Of a DNA stretch of 64,000 nucleotides, positions 9,686 through 18,892 are shown piece after piece. This DNA comes from JAKPUX01 sp035353815 (lineage in GTDB: Bacteria; Zhuqueibacterota; Zhuqueibacteria; Residuimicrobiales; Residuimicrobiaceae). Location: positions 1 to 64,000 of the forward strand of contig DAOQAG010000005.1 of assembly GCA_035353815.1 (NCBI GenBank). The letters run 5' to 3'. The position numbers were made by a program, and so were the translations under genes. The notes under the pieces were generated by a model. That model made no database searches, was not told the origin of the DNA, and saw nothing but the letters and a program-made list of their open reading frames with translations. Each line of letters begins with the position of its first letter. Position 1 is the stretch's first letter.

Positions 9686-12391
9686 ATGTCTCCATCTGCC
9701 GGCCGCAAACGGCTTTTCCTGATCGATGGCGCCGCGCTCGCCTACCGCACCTATTTTGCCTTTGCCCGCAATCCCCTGGTCAATTCCCGCGGCGAGCATG
9801 TCAGCGTCATCTTTGGTTTTGCGCGGGTGCTGCTCAATCTGCTCGAGCAGGAAAAACCGGAACTCTTCGCCGTGGTCTTTGATTCGCCCGAGCCCACCTT
9901 CCGCCACGACATGTACGCCGCCTACAAGGCACAGCGCCAGCATATGCCCGAGGATATGGCCGACCAGCTGCCGCGCCTGGAGCAGCTTCTGGCAGCCCTC
10001 GACGTTCCGTTTATCCGCAAGCCGGGATTCGAAGCCGATGACATCATGGGCACCCTGGCGCGGAGGGCGGCTGCAGAGGGGCTGCTGACGGTGCTGGTGA
10101 CCGGCGACAAGGATCTGATGCAACTGGTCGATGACCACACCCTGGTCTACTATCCGCATCGCGCCGGGGAAAAGATCGAGTGGCTCGATGCCGCCGCGGT
10201 CACCGAAAAGATGGGCGTTCCGCCCGGGCAGATCATTGACTATCTCGCCCTCTGCGGCGACACCTCGGACAATATCCCCGGGGTGCCCGGGATCGGGCCG
10301 GTCGGCGCCCTGGCCCTGCTGCGCCAGTATGGCTCCCTTGCGGCCTTGCTCAGCCAGACCGACCGCATCGAAGCCAAAAAGTACCGCACTCTCCTGCAAG
10401 AGCACGCCGAGACGGCGCGGCTGTCGCAAACCCTCGCCACCATCCACTGCGATGTCCCCCTGGATACCACGGTTGCCGAGCTGGCAACACGGCCGGTACC
10501 GGCCGTGAAAGCGGCGGCCTTTTTCCGCGAAATGGACCTGCCCACCCTGATGGAAAAATTCAGCAGCCGCGTCAAGGCCGAACACCGCTATAATCTTGTC
10601 ACAGACCGGGCGGCACTTGAGGAGCTGGTGAAGGTGCTCCAGCAGAGCGGATCCTTCGCTCTGGATACCGAAACGACCTCGGTGGACCCGATGCGCGCCG
10701 AGCTGGTCGGACTCTCCTTCTCGTGCAGTGAAGGTGAGGCATGGTACATTCCCGTCAAGGGACCGGCTGACCTCGCCGCCGCGCACCGGCCGCTGCCGCT
10801 CCGGGAGGTCCTCTCCGCCCTGACGCCGGTGCTGACCGACCCCTCCGTGCGCAAAAGCGGTCACAATGCCAAATACGACGTCATCGTCCTCGCCCGCAAC
10901 GGCATCGAGGTGGCCGGCCTGGCCTGTGATACCATGGTCGCCGACTATCTGCTCAACCCCTCGGGATTCCAGCATAACCTCGACTCCGCCAGCCTTGAGC
11001 ATCTCGGCCTGCAGAAAATCCCGACCACCCAGCTTCTCGGCACCGGTAAAAACCAGCGCACCATGGACCAGGTGCCGATCGAGCAGGTGGCGGAGTATGC
11101 CTGCGAGGACGCCGATTATACCCGCCGGCTCGAGCAGGTGATGATGCCCAAGATCGATCATCTCGGGCTGCGGCCGCTCTTCGACGAGGTCGAGGTGCCG
11201 CTGATCCACGTCCTCGAGGTCATGGAACGTAACGGGGTGGCGCTCGATGAACTCTATCTGGCGGCCATGTCCCGCGAGCTTGAACAGGAACTGGGGGTGA
11301 TCGAAAAGTCGATCTATGAAATCGCCGGGCACAAGTTCAATATCAACTCCCCCAAACAACTGGGCGAGATCCTCTTCAACGAACTCAAGCTGCCTTCGGC
11401 GCGCAAGACCAAGACCGGTTTTTCGACCGACGTCAGTGTGCTCGAGGAACTGGCCGGCAAGCATCCCCTGCCCCAGCGCATTCTCGATTTCCGCCAGCTG
11501 GCCAAGCTCAAATCGACCTATGTCGATGCCCTGCCGCGGCTGATCAATCCCGCCACCGGGCGGGTCCACACCTCCTTCAACCAGACGGTGGCGGCTACCG
11601 GCCGGCTCTCCTCCACCGAGCCCAATCTGCAAAACATCCCGATTCGCACCGAGGTCGGCCGGCGCATCCGCCGCGCCTTCATCACTGGCGACCCGGAGCA
11701 TCTGATCCTCGATGCCGACTATTCGCAGATCGAGCTGCGGATCATGGCCCACCTCTCCGGCGACCGCACCCTGCGCGACTCTTTTCTCGCCGGCGAGGAT
11801 GTGCATACGCGCACCGCGGCCCTGGTCTTCAAGGTGCCGCAAGCGGAGGTTACGCCGGAGCAGCGCCGTCGCGCCAAGGAGGTCAATTTCGGCATCATGT
11901 ACGGCATGGGCGCTTATGGCCTGGCGCAGCGGCTCGGGCTGGCCAATGACGAGGCCGAGCAATTCATTCTGGCCTATTTCGCCAGCTATCCGGGGGTGCA
12001 GGAGTTCATGCTGCGCATGGTGCGGGAGGCGCGGCATAATGGCTACGTCACGACCCTGCTGGGGCGGCGGCGTATGGTGCCCGATATCGCCAGCGACAAC
12101 CGGCGCATCCGTGAGTTTGCCGAGCGTACGGCGATCAATACCCCCATTCAGGGCAGCGCCGCGGATCTGATCAAGGTGGCGATGATCCGCATCCAGAGGC
12201 GTCTCGAAAAGGAAAAAAGCGCGGCGCGGATGATCCTGCAGGTGCACGATGAACTGGTCTTTGAGGTGCCGCGCGGCGAGGTGGACGCGGCGCGCGAACT
12301 GGTGCGCGCCGAGATGGAGGGGGCGATCGAACTGGAGGTGCCGATCAAGGTCGAGACCGGGTTGGGCGGCAACTGGCTGGAGGCGCACTGA
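9686..12391 (+). CDS. polA: DNA polymerase I
   Basis: 901 residues, normal for the family, with all three domains. The N-terminal 5'-3' exonuclease (about 1-290) contains the Asp-rich metal sites (IDGAA, FEADD, TGDKDLMQL) and a helix-hairpin-helix segment. The 3'-5' proofreading domain (about 300-490) keeps D327 and E329 in DTET, the HNAKYD motif and YACED, so proofreading should be active, unlike in many thermophilic or Firmicute enzymes. The polymerase domain has motif A DYSQIELR (D678), the O-helix with KEVNFGIMYG and motif C VHDE (D855). It acts in Okazaki fragment processing and excision repair. The ribosome site (CCGGAAT) is weak. Confidence 0.98.
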   Translation: MSPSAGRKRLFLIDGAALAYRTYFAFARNPLVNSRGEHVSVIFGFARVLLNLLEQEKPELFAVVFDSPEPTFRHDMYAAYKAQRQHMPEDMADQLPRLEQLLAALDVPFIRKPGFEADDIMGTLARRAAAEGLLTVLVTGDKDLMQLVDDHTLVYYPHRAGEKIEWLDAAAVTEKMGVPPGQIIDYLALCGDTSDNIPGVPGIGPVGALALLRQYGSLAALLSQTDRIEAKKYRTLLQEHAETARLSQTLATIHCDVPLDTTVAELATRPVPAVKAAAFFREMDLPTLMEKFSSRVKAEHRYNLVTDRAALEELVKVLQQSGSFALDTETTSVDPMRAELVGLSFSCSEGEAWYIPVKGPADLAAAHRPLPLREVLSALTPVLTDPSVRKSGHNAKYDVIVLARNGIEVAGLACDTMVADYLLNPSGFQHNLDSASLEHLGLQKIPTTQLLGTGKNQRTMDQVPIEQVAEYACEDADYTRRLEQVMMPKIDHLGLRPLFDEVEVPLIHVLEVMERNGVALDELYLAAMSRELEQELGVIEKSIYEIAGHKFNINSPKQLGEILFNELKLPSARKTKTGFSTDVSVLEELAGKHPLPQRILDFRQLAKLKSTYVDALPRLINPATGRVHTSFNQTVAATGRLSSTEPNLQNIPIRTEVGRRIRRAFITGDPEHLILDADYSQIELRIMAHLSGDRTLRDSFLAGEDVHTRTAALVFKVPQAEVTPEQRRRAKEVNFGIMYGMGAYGLAQRLGLANDEAEQFILAYFASYPGVQEFMLRMVREARHNGYVTTLLGRRRMVPDIASDNRRIREFAERTAINTPIQGSAADLIKVAMIRIQRRLEKEKSAARMILQVHDELVFEVPRGEVDAARELVRAEMEGAIELEVPIKVETGLGGNWLEAH

Positions 12392-12545
12392 CCCGGCCGA
12401 CGCAGGCTGCCGGAGCGCAACAGCCCTGCGGCACTTGTAGCTCGAGCAAAACGGCCGGCCGGCCCGTGCATCTGCTGCGCAGCGGCCAGCCGCAACGGGG
12501 TGGGGTTCGGGGTGGGCCACGCAAACGATTTGAACTCTCCGTACC

Positions 12546-13049
12546 GTGAAAGCCCGTATGGGAATCAGACGAAATATCGCCCGTTTCTATTTTACCCTCA
12601 AGCAGCTGCGCCCGCGCTGGCTGCCGGGGCGATGCATCCGCATTTCGATCAGCAGCGATCCGGTTTTTTTGCGGATTCTGCGGGCAGCGATCGACGAGAT
12701 CTCGACCCTGGCCGGCTTTTCCCGCAAGGAGTGCGCCAAGATCATCCTGGCGGTGGATGAAGCCTGCTCCAACGTCATCCGTCATGCCTATCACAACGCC
12801 ATCGGTCAGCCCATCTATGTCACCTGCCGGATCACGCCGATCAAGCTGGAGATCGTCGTGGTTGACCTGGGCGAGCCGGCGGATATCAAGAGCATCAAAC
12901 CGCGGCCGCTGGATGAGCTGCGGCCCGGCGGATTGGGTGTGCACATCATCCGCACGGTCATGGATGAGGTGCATTACGAGAATATGGCCAGGATCGGCAA
13001 TCGCCTGATCATGGCGAAATTTCTTCCCCGGGAGGAGAGGGCTTTATGA
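12546..13049 (+). CDS. RsbW/SpoIIAB-like anti-sigma factor serine kinase
   Basis: A 167-residue protein of the GHKL ATPase fold (HATPase_c_2). It has an N-box DEACSNVIRHAY, a VVDLGEP segment at the G1 position and a GGLGVHII G2 box. Family members phosphorylate a STAS-domain antagonist and often sequester a sigma factor or another target. The following STAS gene overlaps its stop codon by ATGA, a standard partner-switch arrangement. The start is GTG at 12546 or ATG at 12558; neither has a good ribosome site. No PP2C phosphatase or sigma factor lies next to it, so the target may be elsewhere or be the MlaE transporter encoded next. Confidence 0.87.
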   Translation: MKARMGIRRNIARFYFTLKQLRPRWLPGRCIRISISSDPVFLRILRAAIDEISTLAGFSRKECAKIILAVDEACSNVIRHAYHNAIGQPIYVTCRITPIKLEIVVVDLGEPADIKSIKPRPLDELRPGGLGVHIIRTVMDEVHYENMARIGNRLIMAKFLPREERAL

Positions 13050-13390
13050 GTTTGCATCTGGATACGGAGCAACGTGGCAATGTGGCGGTCATGAGTATCC
13101 GCGGCGATGTCGACCTCTACTCCTCGCCCCAGCTGCGCAAGGAGATCCTGCGTCTGGTTGCAGAGCGCGATGTCCGGCTGGTGGTCAATCTCGACCAGGT
13201 TCACTATATGGACAGTTCAGGGCTGGCGACCCTGATCGAGGGACTGCAGCATCTCAACCGCAACAATGGCCGCATGGCGGTCACCGGACTGCGGGATGCC
13301 GTCAAGGAGGTTTTCGAACTGACGCGGCTCGACACGGTTTTTACCATCTATCCCGATCCCGCCACCGCGCTGAAATGGATGGAAACGTGA
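13046..13390 (+). CDS. STAS-domain anti-sigma factor antagonist (RsbV/SpoIIAA-like, possibly MlaB-like)
   Basis: A 114-residue single STAS domain. The motif YMDSSGLA keeps the canonical phosphoacceptor serine (Ser58), so the upstream RsbW-like kinase is the likely partner. The gene overlaps the kinase gene by four bases, and its 3' end overlaps the mlaE reading frame. In proteobacterial Mla systems a STAS protein (MlaB) binds the ATPase MlaF, so this protein could act in lipid transport, in partner switching, or both. Which role holds is inference. Confidence 0.88.
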   Translation: MSLHLDTEQRGNVAVMSIRGDVDLYSSPQLRKEILRLVAERDVRLVVNLDQVHYMDSSGLATLIEGLQHLNRNNGRMAVTGLRDAVKEVFELTRLDTVFTIYPDPATALKWMET

Positions 13391-14178
13391 CGCGCCCCCT
13401 TTTCCCGGCCCGGCGCCTGGTCCATTTCCTCGTTCATCTCGGGCGTTTCGGCCGCTTCACCGCTGCCGCCTGCTACTGGCTCTGCGTCGCACCCTTCCGC
13501 GGCCGCCGCATCCGCTGGGGCTCCTCGTTCGTTCAGATGGTGCGCATGGGGGTAGATTCCCTGCCCATTGTCGGCACCATTGCCTTTTTCGTCGGTCTGA
13601 TCATCGCCATGCAATCGGCGCACCAGCTCGCGCAGTTTGGCGCCTCCCTGTATGTAGCGGACCTGGTCGGGGTCTCGATCACCCGCGAGCTGGGGCCTCT
13701 GATCACCGCCATTCTCGTCGCCGGCCGCTGCGGCTCGGCGATCACCGCCGAGATCGGCAGCATGAAGGTGGCCGAAGAGCTCGACGCGCTGGCGGTGATG
13801 GCGCTCAATCCCGTCGGATTCCTGGTGGTGCCCCGCACCCTGGCGCTGGTGATCACCTTGCCCTGCCTGACCGTCATCGCGGACCTGCTTGGGATTCTCG
13901 GCGGCGTCATCCTCGCCGTTTCGACCCTGGGGATTCCCTGGATCGCCTATTACAATGAAACCGTCACCGCCCTGGTGCTGGCCGATTTTCTCACCGGCCT
14001 CTTCAAGAGTCTGATCTTCGCACTGGTCATCGTACTCATCGGCTCCTATCAGGGCTTCAACGTCTCCGGCGGAGCCGAGGGCGTCGGCAAGGCGACAACC
14101 GCCTCGGTGGTGACCTCGATCTTCCTCATCATTCTCGCTGATTTGCTCTTCACCGCCCTCTTTTATTCCACCTTTTAG
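13375..14178 (+). CDS. mlaE: MlaE-family ABC transporter permease
   Basis: About 267 residues, with four to five hydrophobic segments and the MlaE signature region RELGPLITAILVAGRCGSA followed by EIGSMKVAEELDAL. MlaE permeases work with MlaF ATPases and MCE proteins to move phospholipids between the inner and outer membranes. The ATG at 13375 lies inside the STAS gene; a GTG at 13387 that overlaps the STAS stop codon as GTGA, behind GGATGGA, is an equally good start. The ATPase and MCE partners are encoded 2.4 kb downstream, after an OPT transporter gene. Confidence 0.92.
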   Translation: MDGNVTRPLFPARRLVHFLVHLGRFGRFTAAACYWLCVAPFRGRRIRWGSSFVQMVRMGVDSLPIVGTIAFFVGLIIAMQSAHQLAQFGASLYVADLVGVSITRELGPLITAILVAGRCGSAITAEIGSMKVAEELDALAVMALNPVGFLVVPRTLALVITLPCLTVIADLLGILGGVILAVSTLGIPWIAYYNETVTALVLADFLTGLFKSLIFALVIVLIGSYQGFNVSGGAEGVGKATTASVVTSIFLIILADLLFTALFYSTF

Positions 14179-14350
14179 GATGCGGCGCCGCTGCGCCCGG
14201 GACGGTCATTTTTTTAATTGATTATTTCCTTGTGATATGCTACTTTAGCACGCATTGAATCGCCCCGTACCCTGTCCATCGTCTTTGGTCCCGGGATCTT
14301 GCCGCCTGTTGCGCTCCCGGTCATGCCCATTACCAGCAGAGGAGAACCAC

Positions 14351-16435
14351 ATGTCCGACGCCAAAAAGTTCAAGCCGTTCATCCCTTCTGATGCAAAAAT
14401 GTCCGAATTCACCCTGCGGTCGCTGATCATCGGTCTGATCATGTGCGTGGTTCTCGGGGCGGCGAATGCCTACCTGGGCCTGAAGGCCGGCATGACCATT
14501 GCCGCGACCTATCCCGCGGCCGTCATCGGCATGGCCGTGCTGCGGCTCTTCCGCAAGAAGGGCACGATGCTCGAGCAGAATTTTGCGAGAACGGTGGGTT
14601 CGATCGGCGAATCGGTCGCGGCCGGCGCCATCTTTACCCTTCCCGCCTTTTATATTGCCGGCCTCTGGCGGCCGTTTTTTTCCAACGCCAATTATCTGAC
14701 CGCGACGATCATTCTCATCATCGGCGGCGTGCTCGGCATCATGTTCGTCGCCCTGCTGCGCCGGGTGATGGTCGAGGATGAAAGCCTGCCCTATCCCGAG
14801 TCGGTCGCCGCGGCGGAGATCCACAAGGCCGGCAGCGCCTCGGGAACCGGATCCAAATTCCTGTTCAGCGCGATGTTGGGAGGTGCGCTGGTCAAAATGC
14901 TGGCGGAATTCAAGTTGTTCGCTGAAACCTGGGAGCATTTTGTCGCCTTTGCGCGCAAGACCATCACCGGCACGGCGATCCCCGGCGAGGGCGGGATTCT
15001 GCTCAGCTCGCCCGGGATCAGCCCGGCCTATATGGGCGTCGGCTATATCATCGGGCCCAAGCTCGGCGCCCTGAACTTCTCCGGCGGCCTGCTGGCCTGG
15101 GGACTGCTGACGCCGATCATCCTTTACTTCCTTACCCCCTCGTTCACGCCCGAATTCCTCACCAGCTGGGCGAATTATCTGATGGGCCTCGATTCCACGC
15201 TGACCGGCTCGGCTGCTACGGCCAAGGTGAGCGATCCGGTCTTCCAGTCGTACGCGATCTGGCGCTATATTGTCAAGCCGATCGCCATCGGCGGCATGCT
15301 GATGGCGGCCTGCTTCACCCTCTTCAAGATGCGCAAGAGTCTGGTGGCCGGCATCGGCCGCTCGATCAGCGATGTCAAAAAAGCGGCCTCGGGCAGCGCG
15401 GTGGAGTACGAGCGCACCGAAAAGGATCTCAAGTTTTCGTGGATCGTCATCGGGATCCTCTGCGCCGCTGTGGTTACCTTTATCGTCACCAAGTTCATCT
15501 TCGGCACCAGCCTGCTCATCGCCCTGGTGGCGGCCACGGTGCTGATCATCCTCGCCTTTTTCTTTGCCGCCATCTCCGGCTATCTCGTCGGCATCATGGG
15601 CTCCAGCAATAATCCCATCAGCGGTCTGACCCTGACCGCTCTGGTGGTCACCGCCCTGATCCTGGTGGCCATTGGTGTCGGCAAGAGCAATGCCGGTGTG
15701 GCCGCGGTGCTGGGTGTGGCCGCGATCGTCTGCGTCGGAGCTGCGGTCGCCGGCGAGATGCTGCAGGACCTCAAGGCCGGGCATATTCTCGGTGGTACCC
15801 CATGGAAGATGCAGATCGGCAACCTCATCGGCGTCGTTGTGGCCGGTCTGGTGATGTTCGGCGTCCTCCATTTCCTCAATCAGGCCGACATTGCCCAGGG
15901 AATCAAGGAGGGCTATGATGGCGGCTTCGGCAGCCCGAAGCTCTCGGCGCCCCAGGCGGGATTGATGGCGATGCTGGCCAAGGGGATCGTCGGCGGACAG
16001 ATGTCCTGGCCGCTGATCATCTGCGGCATGCTCATGGGAGTTGCCTTCATCCTCATGCAGGTGCGCAGCCCGATGCTGGTCGCGGTCGGGATGTATCTGC
16101 CCCTTGAAACCACCTTTGCGATCTTTGTCGGCGGCGTGGTCAAGGGGATCGTCGATATGGTCGCGGAGCGGCGGAAATTCAACGCCGCGCAAAAGGCGCG
16201 GGTCGAGAATATCGGCATCCTTCTCGCCGCCGGCTTTATCGCCGGGGAGGCGCTCACCGGACTGGCCTTTGCGCCCTTCAAGATCGCCCAGATCAATCTG
16301 TGGCGGATCTTTGACAAGGCCCCGATCTCGATCGGCCTGGTGGTCTTGCTGCTCATCTCCCTGATTCTGATTCTGGTGCCGGTCCGCAACGCCGGCAAGG
16401 CGGATGAGCCCGCGCCGCCCTCCGTATCGATGTAG
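14351..16435 (+). CDS. OPT family oligopeptide/metal-chelate transporter
   Basis: 694 residues and about 14-16 hydrophobic segments, matching the prokaryotic OPT family (PF03169). Family-typical blocks include YLGLKAGMTIAATYPAAVIG near the N-terminus and the stretch around EDESLPYPESVAAAEIHKAG. Substrates for the family include oligopeptides and metal-siderophore chelates; the substrate here is unknown. ATG at 14351 is preceded by GAGGAGAACCAC, a strong ribosome site. It is a single-gene unit between mlaE and mlaF with its own terminator at 16452-16484. A weak promoter-like TGATATGCT lies near 14234. Confidence 0.93.
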   Translation: MSDAKKFKPFIPSDAKMSEFTLRSLIIGLIMCVVLGAANAYLGLKAGMTIAATYPAAVIGMAVLRLFRKKGTMLEQNFARTVGSIGESVAAGAIFTLPAFYIAGLWRPFFSNANYLTATIILIIGGVLGIMFVALLRRVMVEDESLPYPESVAAAEIHKAGSASGTGSKFLFSAMLGGALVKMLAEFKLFAETWEHFVAFARKTITGTAIPGEGGILLSSPGISPAYMGVGYIIGPKLGALNFSGGLLAWGLLTPIILYFLTPSFTPEFLTSWANYLMGLDSTLTGSAATAKVSDPVFQSYAIWRYIVKPIAIGGMLMAACFTLFKMRKSLVAGIGRSISDVKKAASGSAVEYERTEKDLKFSWIVIGILCAAVVTFIVTKFIFGTSLLIALVAATVLIILAFFFAAISGYLVGIMGSSNNPISGLTLTALVVTALILVAIGVGKSNAGVAAVLGVAAIVCVGAAVAGEMLQDLKAGHILGGTPWKMQIGNLIGVVVAGLVMFGVLHFLNQADIAQGIKEGYDGGFGSPKLSAPQAGLMAMLAKGIVGGQMSWPLIICGMLMGVAFILMQVRSPMLVAVGMYLPLETTFAIFVGGVVKGIVDMVAERRKFNAAQKARVENIGILLAAGFIAGEALTGLAFAPFKIAQINLWRIFDKAPISIGLVVLLLISLILILVPVRNAGKADEPAPPSVSM

Positions 16436-16451
16436 ACGCGGTGTGATCGCG

Positions 16452-16484
16452 AAAGACGGAAGCCCTGCTTCCGTCTTTTTTTTT
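16452..16484 (+). terminator. Rho-independent terminator after the OPT transporter
   Basis: A 12-base perfect stem (16452-16463 with 16467-16478), a three-base loop and a run of Ts to 16484. It separates the OPT gene from the mlaF-mlaD operon. Confidence 0.92.
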
Positions 16485-16563
16485 CACCGGGGCTGGCTGG
16501 CGCTCCGCCGCGAGGTGCGCAAAAGGCCTTGAATTCTAACTTCCTGCATCGTACATTTGAGCA

Positions 16564-17358
16564 ATGCCCGAGCCCGTCATCGAAATACGTGGTCTGCACA
16601 CGCGCTATGGCCGCCAGGAGGTCATCAAGGGGATCGATCTCGACATTTATCCCAACGAGACCCTGGTGATCCTTGGCCGCTCCGGCTGCGGCAAGAGCAC
16701 CCTGCTGCGCCACATCATCGGCCTGCAGCGCCCCGACCGCGGCCGGATCCTGATGAAGGGGGTGGATATGGCGGCGGCGGATGAGGCGGCGGCCGGCCAG
16801 GTCCGCAAACGCATCGGCGTGCTCTTCCAGGGGGCGGCGCTCTTCAATTCCATGAGCGTCAGCGAAAATGTCGCGCTGCCGCTGCGGGAGCACACCCGGC
16901 TCGAGCCCTCCACCATCCAGATCATGACCCGGCTGAAACTGGAGATGGTCGGACTCTCCGGATTCGACCAGTTTATGCCGGCGCAGCTTTCGGGCGGCAT
17001 GAAAAAACGCGCCGGGCTGGCACGCGCCCTGGCGATGGACCCCGATATCCTCCTCTGCGACGAACCCTCCGCCGGCCTCGACCCGATCGTCGCCGCCGGC
17101 ATCGATGCCCTCATCCGCAAGCTGCAGCAGGCCTTCCGCATGACCATCGTCGTCGTCACCCACGAACTCGAATCGGTCTGGCTCATCGCCGACCGCATCG
17201 CCTTGATGCACGAGGGCCGCTTCCTCTTCGTCGGCGACCAGGCGGCCTTCAAGGCATCGACCATTCCGGAGGTGCGCCAGTTTCTCGAACGCCAGCCCGA
17301 TGCCGGCGAGCCCGACGGCCGCAAATACCTCGCCTCCCTCGTGGGGGAAGCAGTATGA
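16564..17358 (+). CDS. mlaF: ABC transporter ATP-binding protein, MlaF type
   Basis: 264 residues. Walker A is GRSGCGKST, the Q-loop lies in LFQGAALFNSM, the signature is LSGGMKKRAGLARA, Walker B is ILLCDEPSAGLDP and the switch His follows in VVTHEL. The Gly-Gly-Met after LS and the AALFNSM Q-loop are typical of MlaF/Ttg2A ATPases. The family energises phospholipid transport with MlaE and MlaD. mlaD follows 21 bases downstream. Its permease partner is most likely the MlaE encoded at 13375, before the OPT gene. Confidence 0.94.
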   Translation: MPEPVIEIRGLHTRYGRQEVIKGIDLDIYPNETLVILGRSGCGKSTLLRHIIGLQRPDRGRILMKGVDMAAADEAAAGQVRKRIGVLFQGAALFNSMSVSENVALPLREHTRLEPSTIQIMTRLKLEMVGLSGFDQFMPAQLSGGMKKRAGLARALAMDPDILLCDEPSAGLDPIVAAGIDALIRKLQQAFRMTIVVVTHELESVWLIADRIALMHEGRFLFVGDQAAFKASTIPEVRQFLERQPDAGEPDGRKYLASLVGEAV

Positions 17359-17379
17359 ACCTGTGTGATAAGGAGCAGG

Positions 17380-18282
17380 ATGGAGTATCATAAAAGTGAA
17401 CTCAAGGCAGGCCTCTTTATCGCCATCAGCCTGCTGCTCTTCTTTGCCTTTCTCTTCGCGATCAAGGGCGTCAGCGGGTGGGAGCGCAAGGAATTCTACC
17501 GCGCCCGCTTTGCCTATGTCGGCGGCATCGAGCCGGGTTCGACGGTGCGGCTGGCCGGGGTGCCGGTCGGCAAGGTCAGCGGCCATCGGGTCCTGCCCGG
17601 GGAAGAGCCGCCGGTCGAGCTGACCCTCGAACTCGACCACGGCACCCCCATCCGCCGCGACAGCTACGCCTACATCACCTCCATCGGCCTTCTCGGCGCC
17701 TTCTATGTCGAGATCGCCCCCGGCACGGGCGGCGCCCCGCTGCTCACCTCGGGGGCGCTCATCCCCAGCCGCGAGGTCTCCAGTTTTGCCCAGATGTCAG
17801 GACCGATCGGCGGCGCGACCACCGAGGCGACGGAGCTGCTGCGCCGCCTTAATGATCTGCTCAACGACGGTAACCGGGCCAACCTCGCCGCCCTGATCAC
17901 CAACCTCAATGCCATGACCGCACAGAACAGCAGCGAGCTGCGCACCCTTTTAGGCAACCTCAACGAGCTGACCGCCGCACTCAACACCACCGTGCAGAAT
18001 GTCAACGGCCTGCTCGCGGCCAACGATACCACCCTGCAGCACACCATGGCCAACGCCGAGCAGCTCGTCGGCGAGGTCGGCCGGCTTACCACACAGGTCA
18101 ATGCCACCCTGGGCGACCTCGATCATCTCGTCGTGCAGAACCGCGACAGCTATCGCGAGACCATGGAGAACATGCGCACCCTGAGCCGGAACCTGACCGA
18201 GTTCACCCAGACGATCAAGGAACAGCCCTGGAATCTGGTGCGCAAGAATTATCCCGCCGAACGCCAATTGCCCAAGGAGTGA
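17380..18282 (+). CDS. mlaD: MlaD-type MCE domain protein
   Basis: 300 residues. One N-terminal membrane anchor (about 10-28) is followed by an MCE domain (about 37-118) with VGGIEPGSTVRLAGVPVGKV and SIGLLGAFYVEI. A long helical, Asn- and Thr-rich C-terminal region follows, with repeated LNALTA/LNELTAALN-like heptads that suggest coiled coil. MCE proteins form hexameric rings or tubes that carry lipid across the periplasm. ATG at 17380 has AAGGAGCAGG directly upstream. Three bases separate it from the next lipoprotein gene, so the set is an operon. Confidence 0.93.
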   Translation: MEYHKSELKAGLFIAISLLLFFAFLFAIKGVSGWERKEFYRARFAYVGGIEPGSTVRLAGVPVGKVSGHRVLPGEEPPVELTLELDHGTPIRRDSYAYITSIGLLGAFYVEIAPGTGGAPLLTSGALIPSREVSSFAQMSGPIGGATTEATELLRRLNDLLNDGNRANLAALITNLNAMTAQNSSELRTLLGNLNELTAALNTTVQNVNGLLAANDTTLQHTMANAEQLVGEVGRLTTQVNATLGDLDHLVVQNRDSYRETMENMRTLSRNLTEFTQTIKEQPWNLVRKNYPAERQLPKE

Positions 18283-18285
18283 CCC

Positions 18286-18846
18286 ATGCGCAACGCCCTT
18301 ATATTGGCTGCCCTGGCCCTGTGCTGTGGCTGCGGCCGGGTGCCCCAGGTGCATTATTACGATCTCGTCCTCGATGCGCCGGCGCCGGCTGCGGCGCCGC
18401 AGCCGGCAACGCTGTGGGTGCAGCCCTTCAGTGCCCTGCCGCCGAGCGAGCAGGACCGCATGGTCTACCGCGATAGCGTCAGCGAGATCCAGTTCGACGC
18501 CTACCGCCGCTGGATCGCCGCACCGCCGGAACTGCTGCGCGAACGCCTGGTCGCCTGGCTGCGCGCCTCCGGCCGTTTCAGCGCCGTGGTCACAGCCCTG
18601 CCGCGCCGGGAAGCGTGTACCACCCTCGCGGTGCAGCTGGTCCGCTTCGAAGAGACGGCCGAATCCGGCCAGCGCGAGGCAGTGACGCGGTTCTGGTATG
18701 AGCTGACGGATGCAGAGGGGGGGCGGTTGGGCTCGGGCTATATCGAAGGGCGGGCGGTGATCCCGCCCGGTAGTGCGGCAGCCCTGATCGCGGCGATGCG
18801 CGATTCGGCCGCCAGGGCTTTTGCGCAGCTGCTGGAGCGGCTCTGA
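18286..18846 (+). CDS. ABC-type transport auxiliary lipoprotein (PqiC-like)
   Basis: 186 residues with a lipoprotein signal (ALCCGC, cysteine near residue 16). The mature part starts with VHYYDL, typical of the ABC_trans_aux/PqiC/YmbA family that partners MCE transporters at the outer membrane. Segments LWVQPFSALP, VYRDS...IQFDAYRRWIAAP and LLRERLVAWL fit the family fold. AAGGAGTGACCC precedes the ATG. It completes an MlaF-MlaD-PqiC-like operon. The sequence runs into an assembly gap 46 bases after the stop. Confidence 0.85.
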   Translation: MRNALILAALALCCGCGRVPQVHYYDLVLDAPAPAAAPQPATLWVQPFSALPPSEQDRMVYRDSVSEIQFDAYRRWIAAPPELLRERLVAWLRASGRFSAVVTALPRREACTTLAVQLVRFEETAESGQREAVTRFWYELTDAEGGRLGSGYIEGRAVIPPGSAAALIAAMRDSAARAFAQLLERL

Positions 18847-18863
18847 GCCGCCTTCGCCCTTGC

Positions 18864-18876
18864 TCTTGTTCCCACC
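18864..18876 (-). repeat. Solitary copy of the GGTGGGAACAAGA repeat core
   Basis: On the minus strand this reads GGTGGGAACAAGA. It differs by one base from the core of the 23-bp repeat at 1-60 and lies 17 bases before an assembly gap. A longer array probably continues inside the gap. Confidence 0.5.
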
Positions 18877-18892
18877 CAGCGCCGCAGCGCGC

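Noticed and set aside
9605..12520. 971-codon minus-strand frame opposite polA
   Set aside because: Antisense to an unmistakable DNA polymerase I; composition typical of a shadow frame.
14330..16192. 620-codon minus-strand frame opposite the OPT gene
   Set aside because: Extremely His/Asp/Gln-rich antisense frame of a membrane protein gene, not a real protein.
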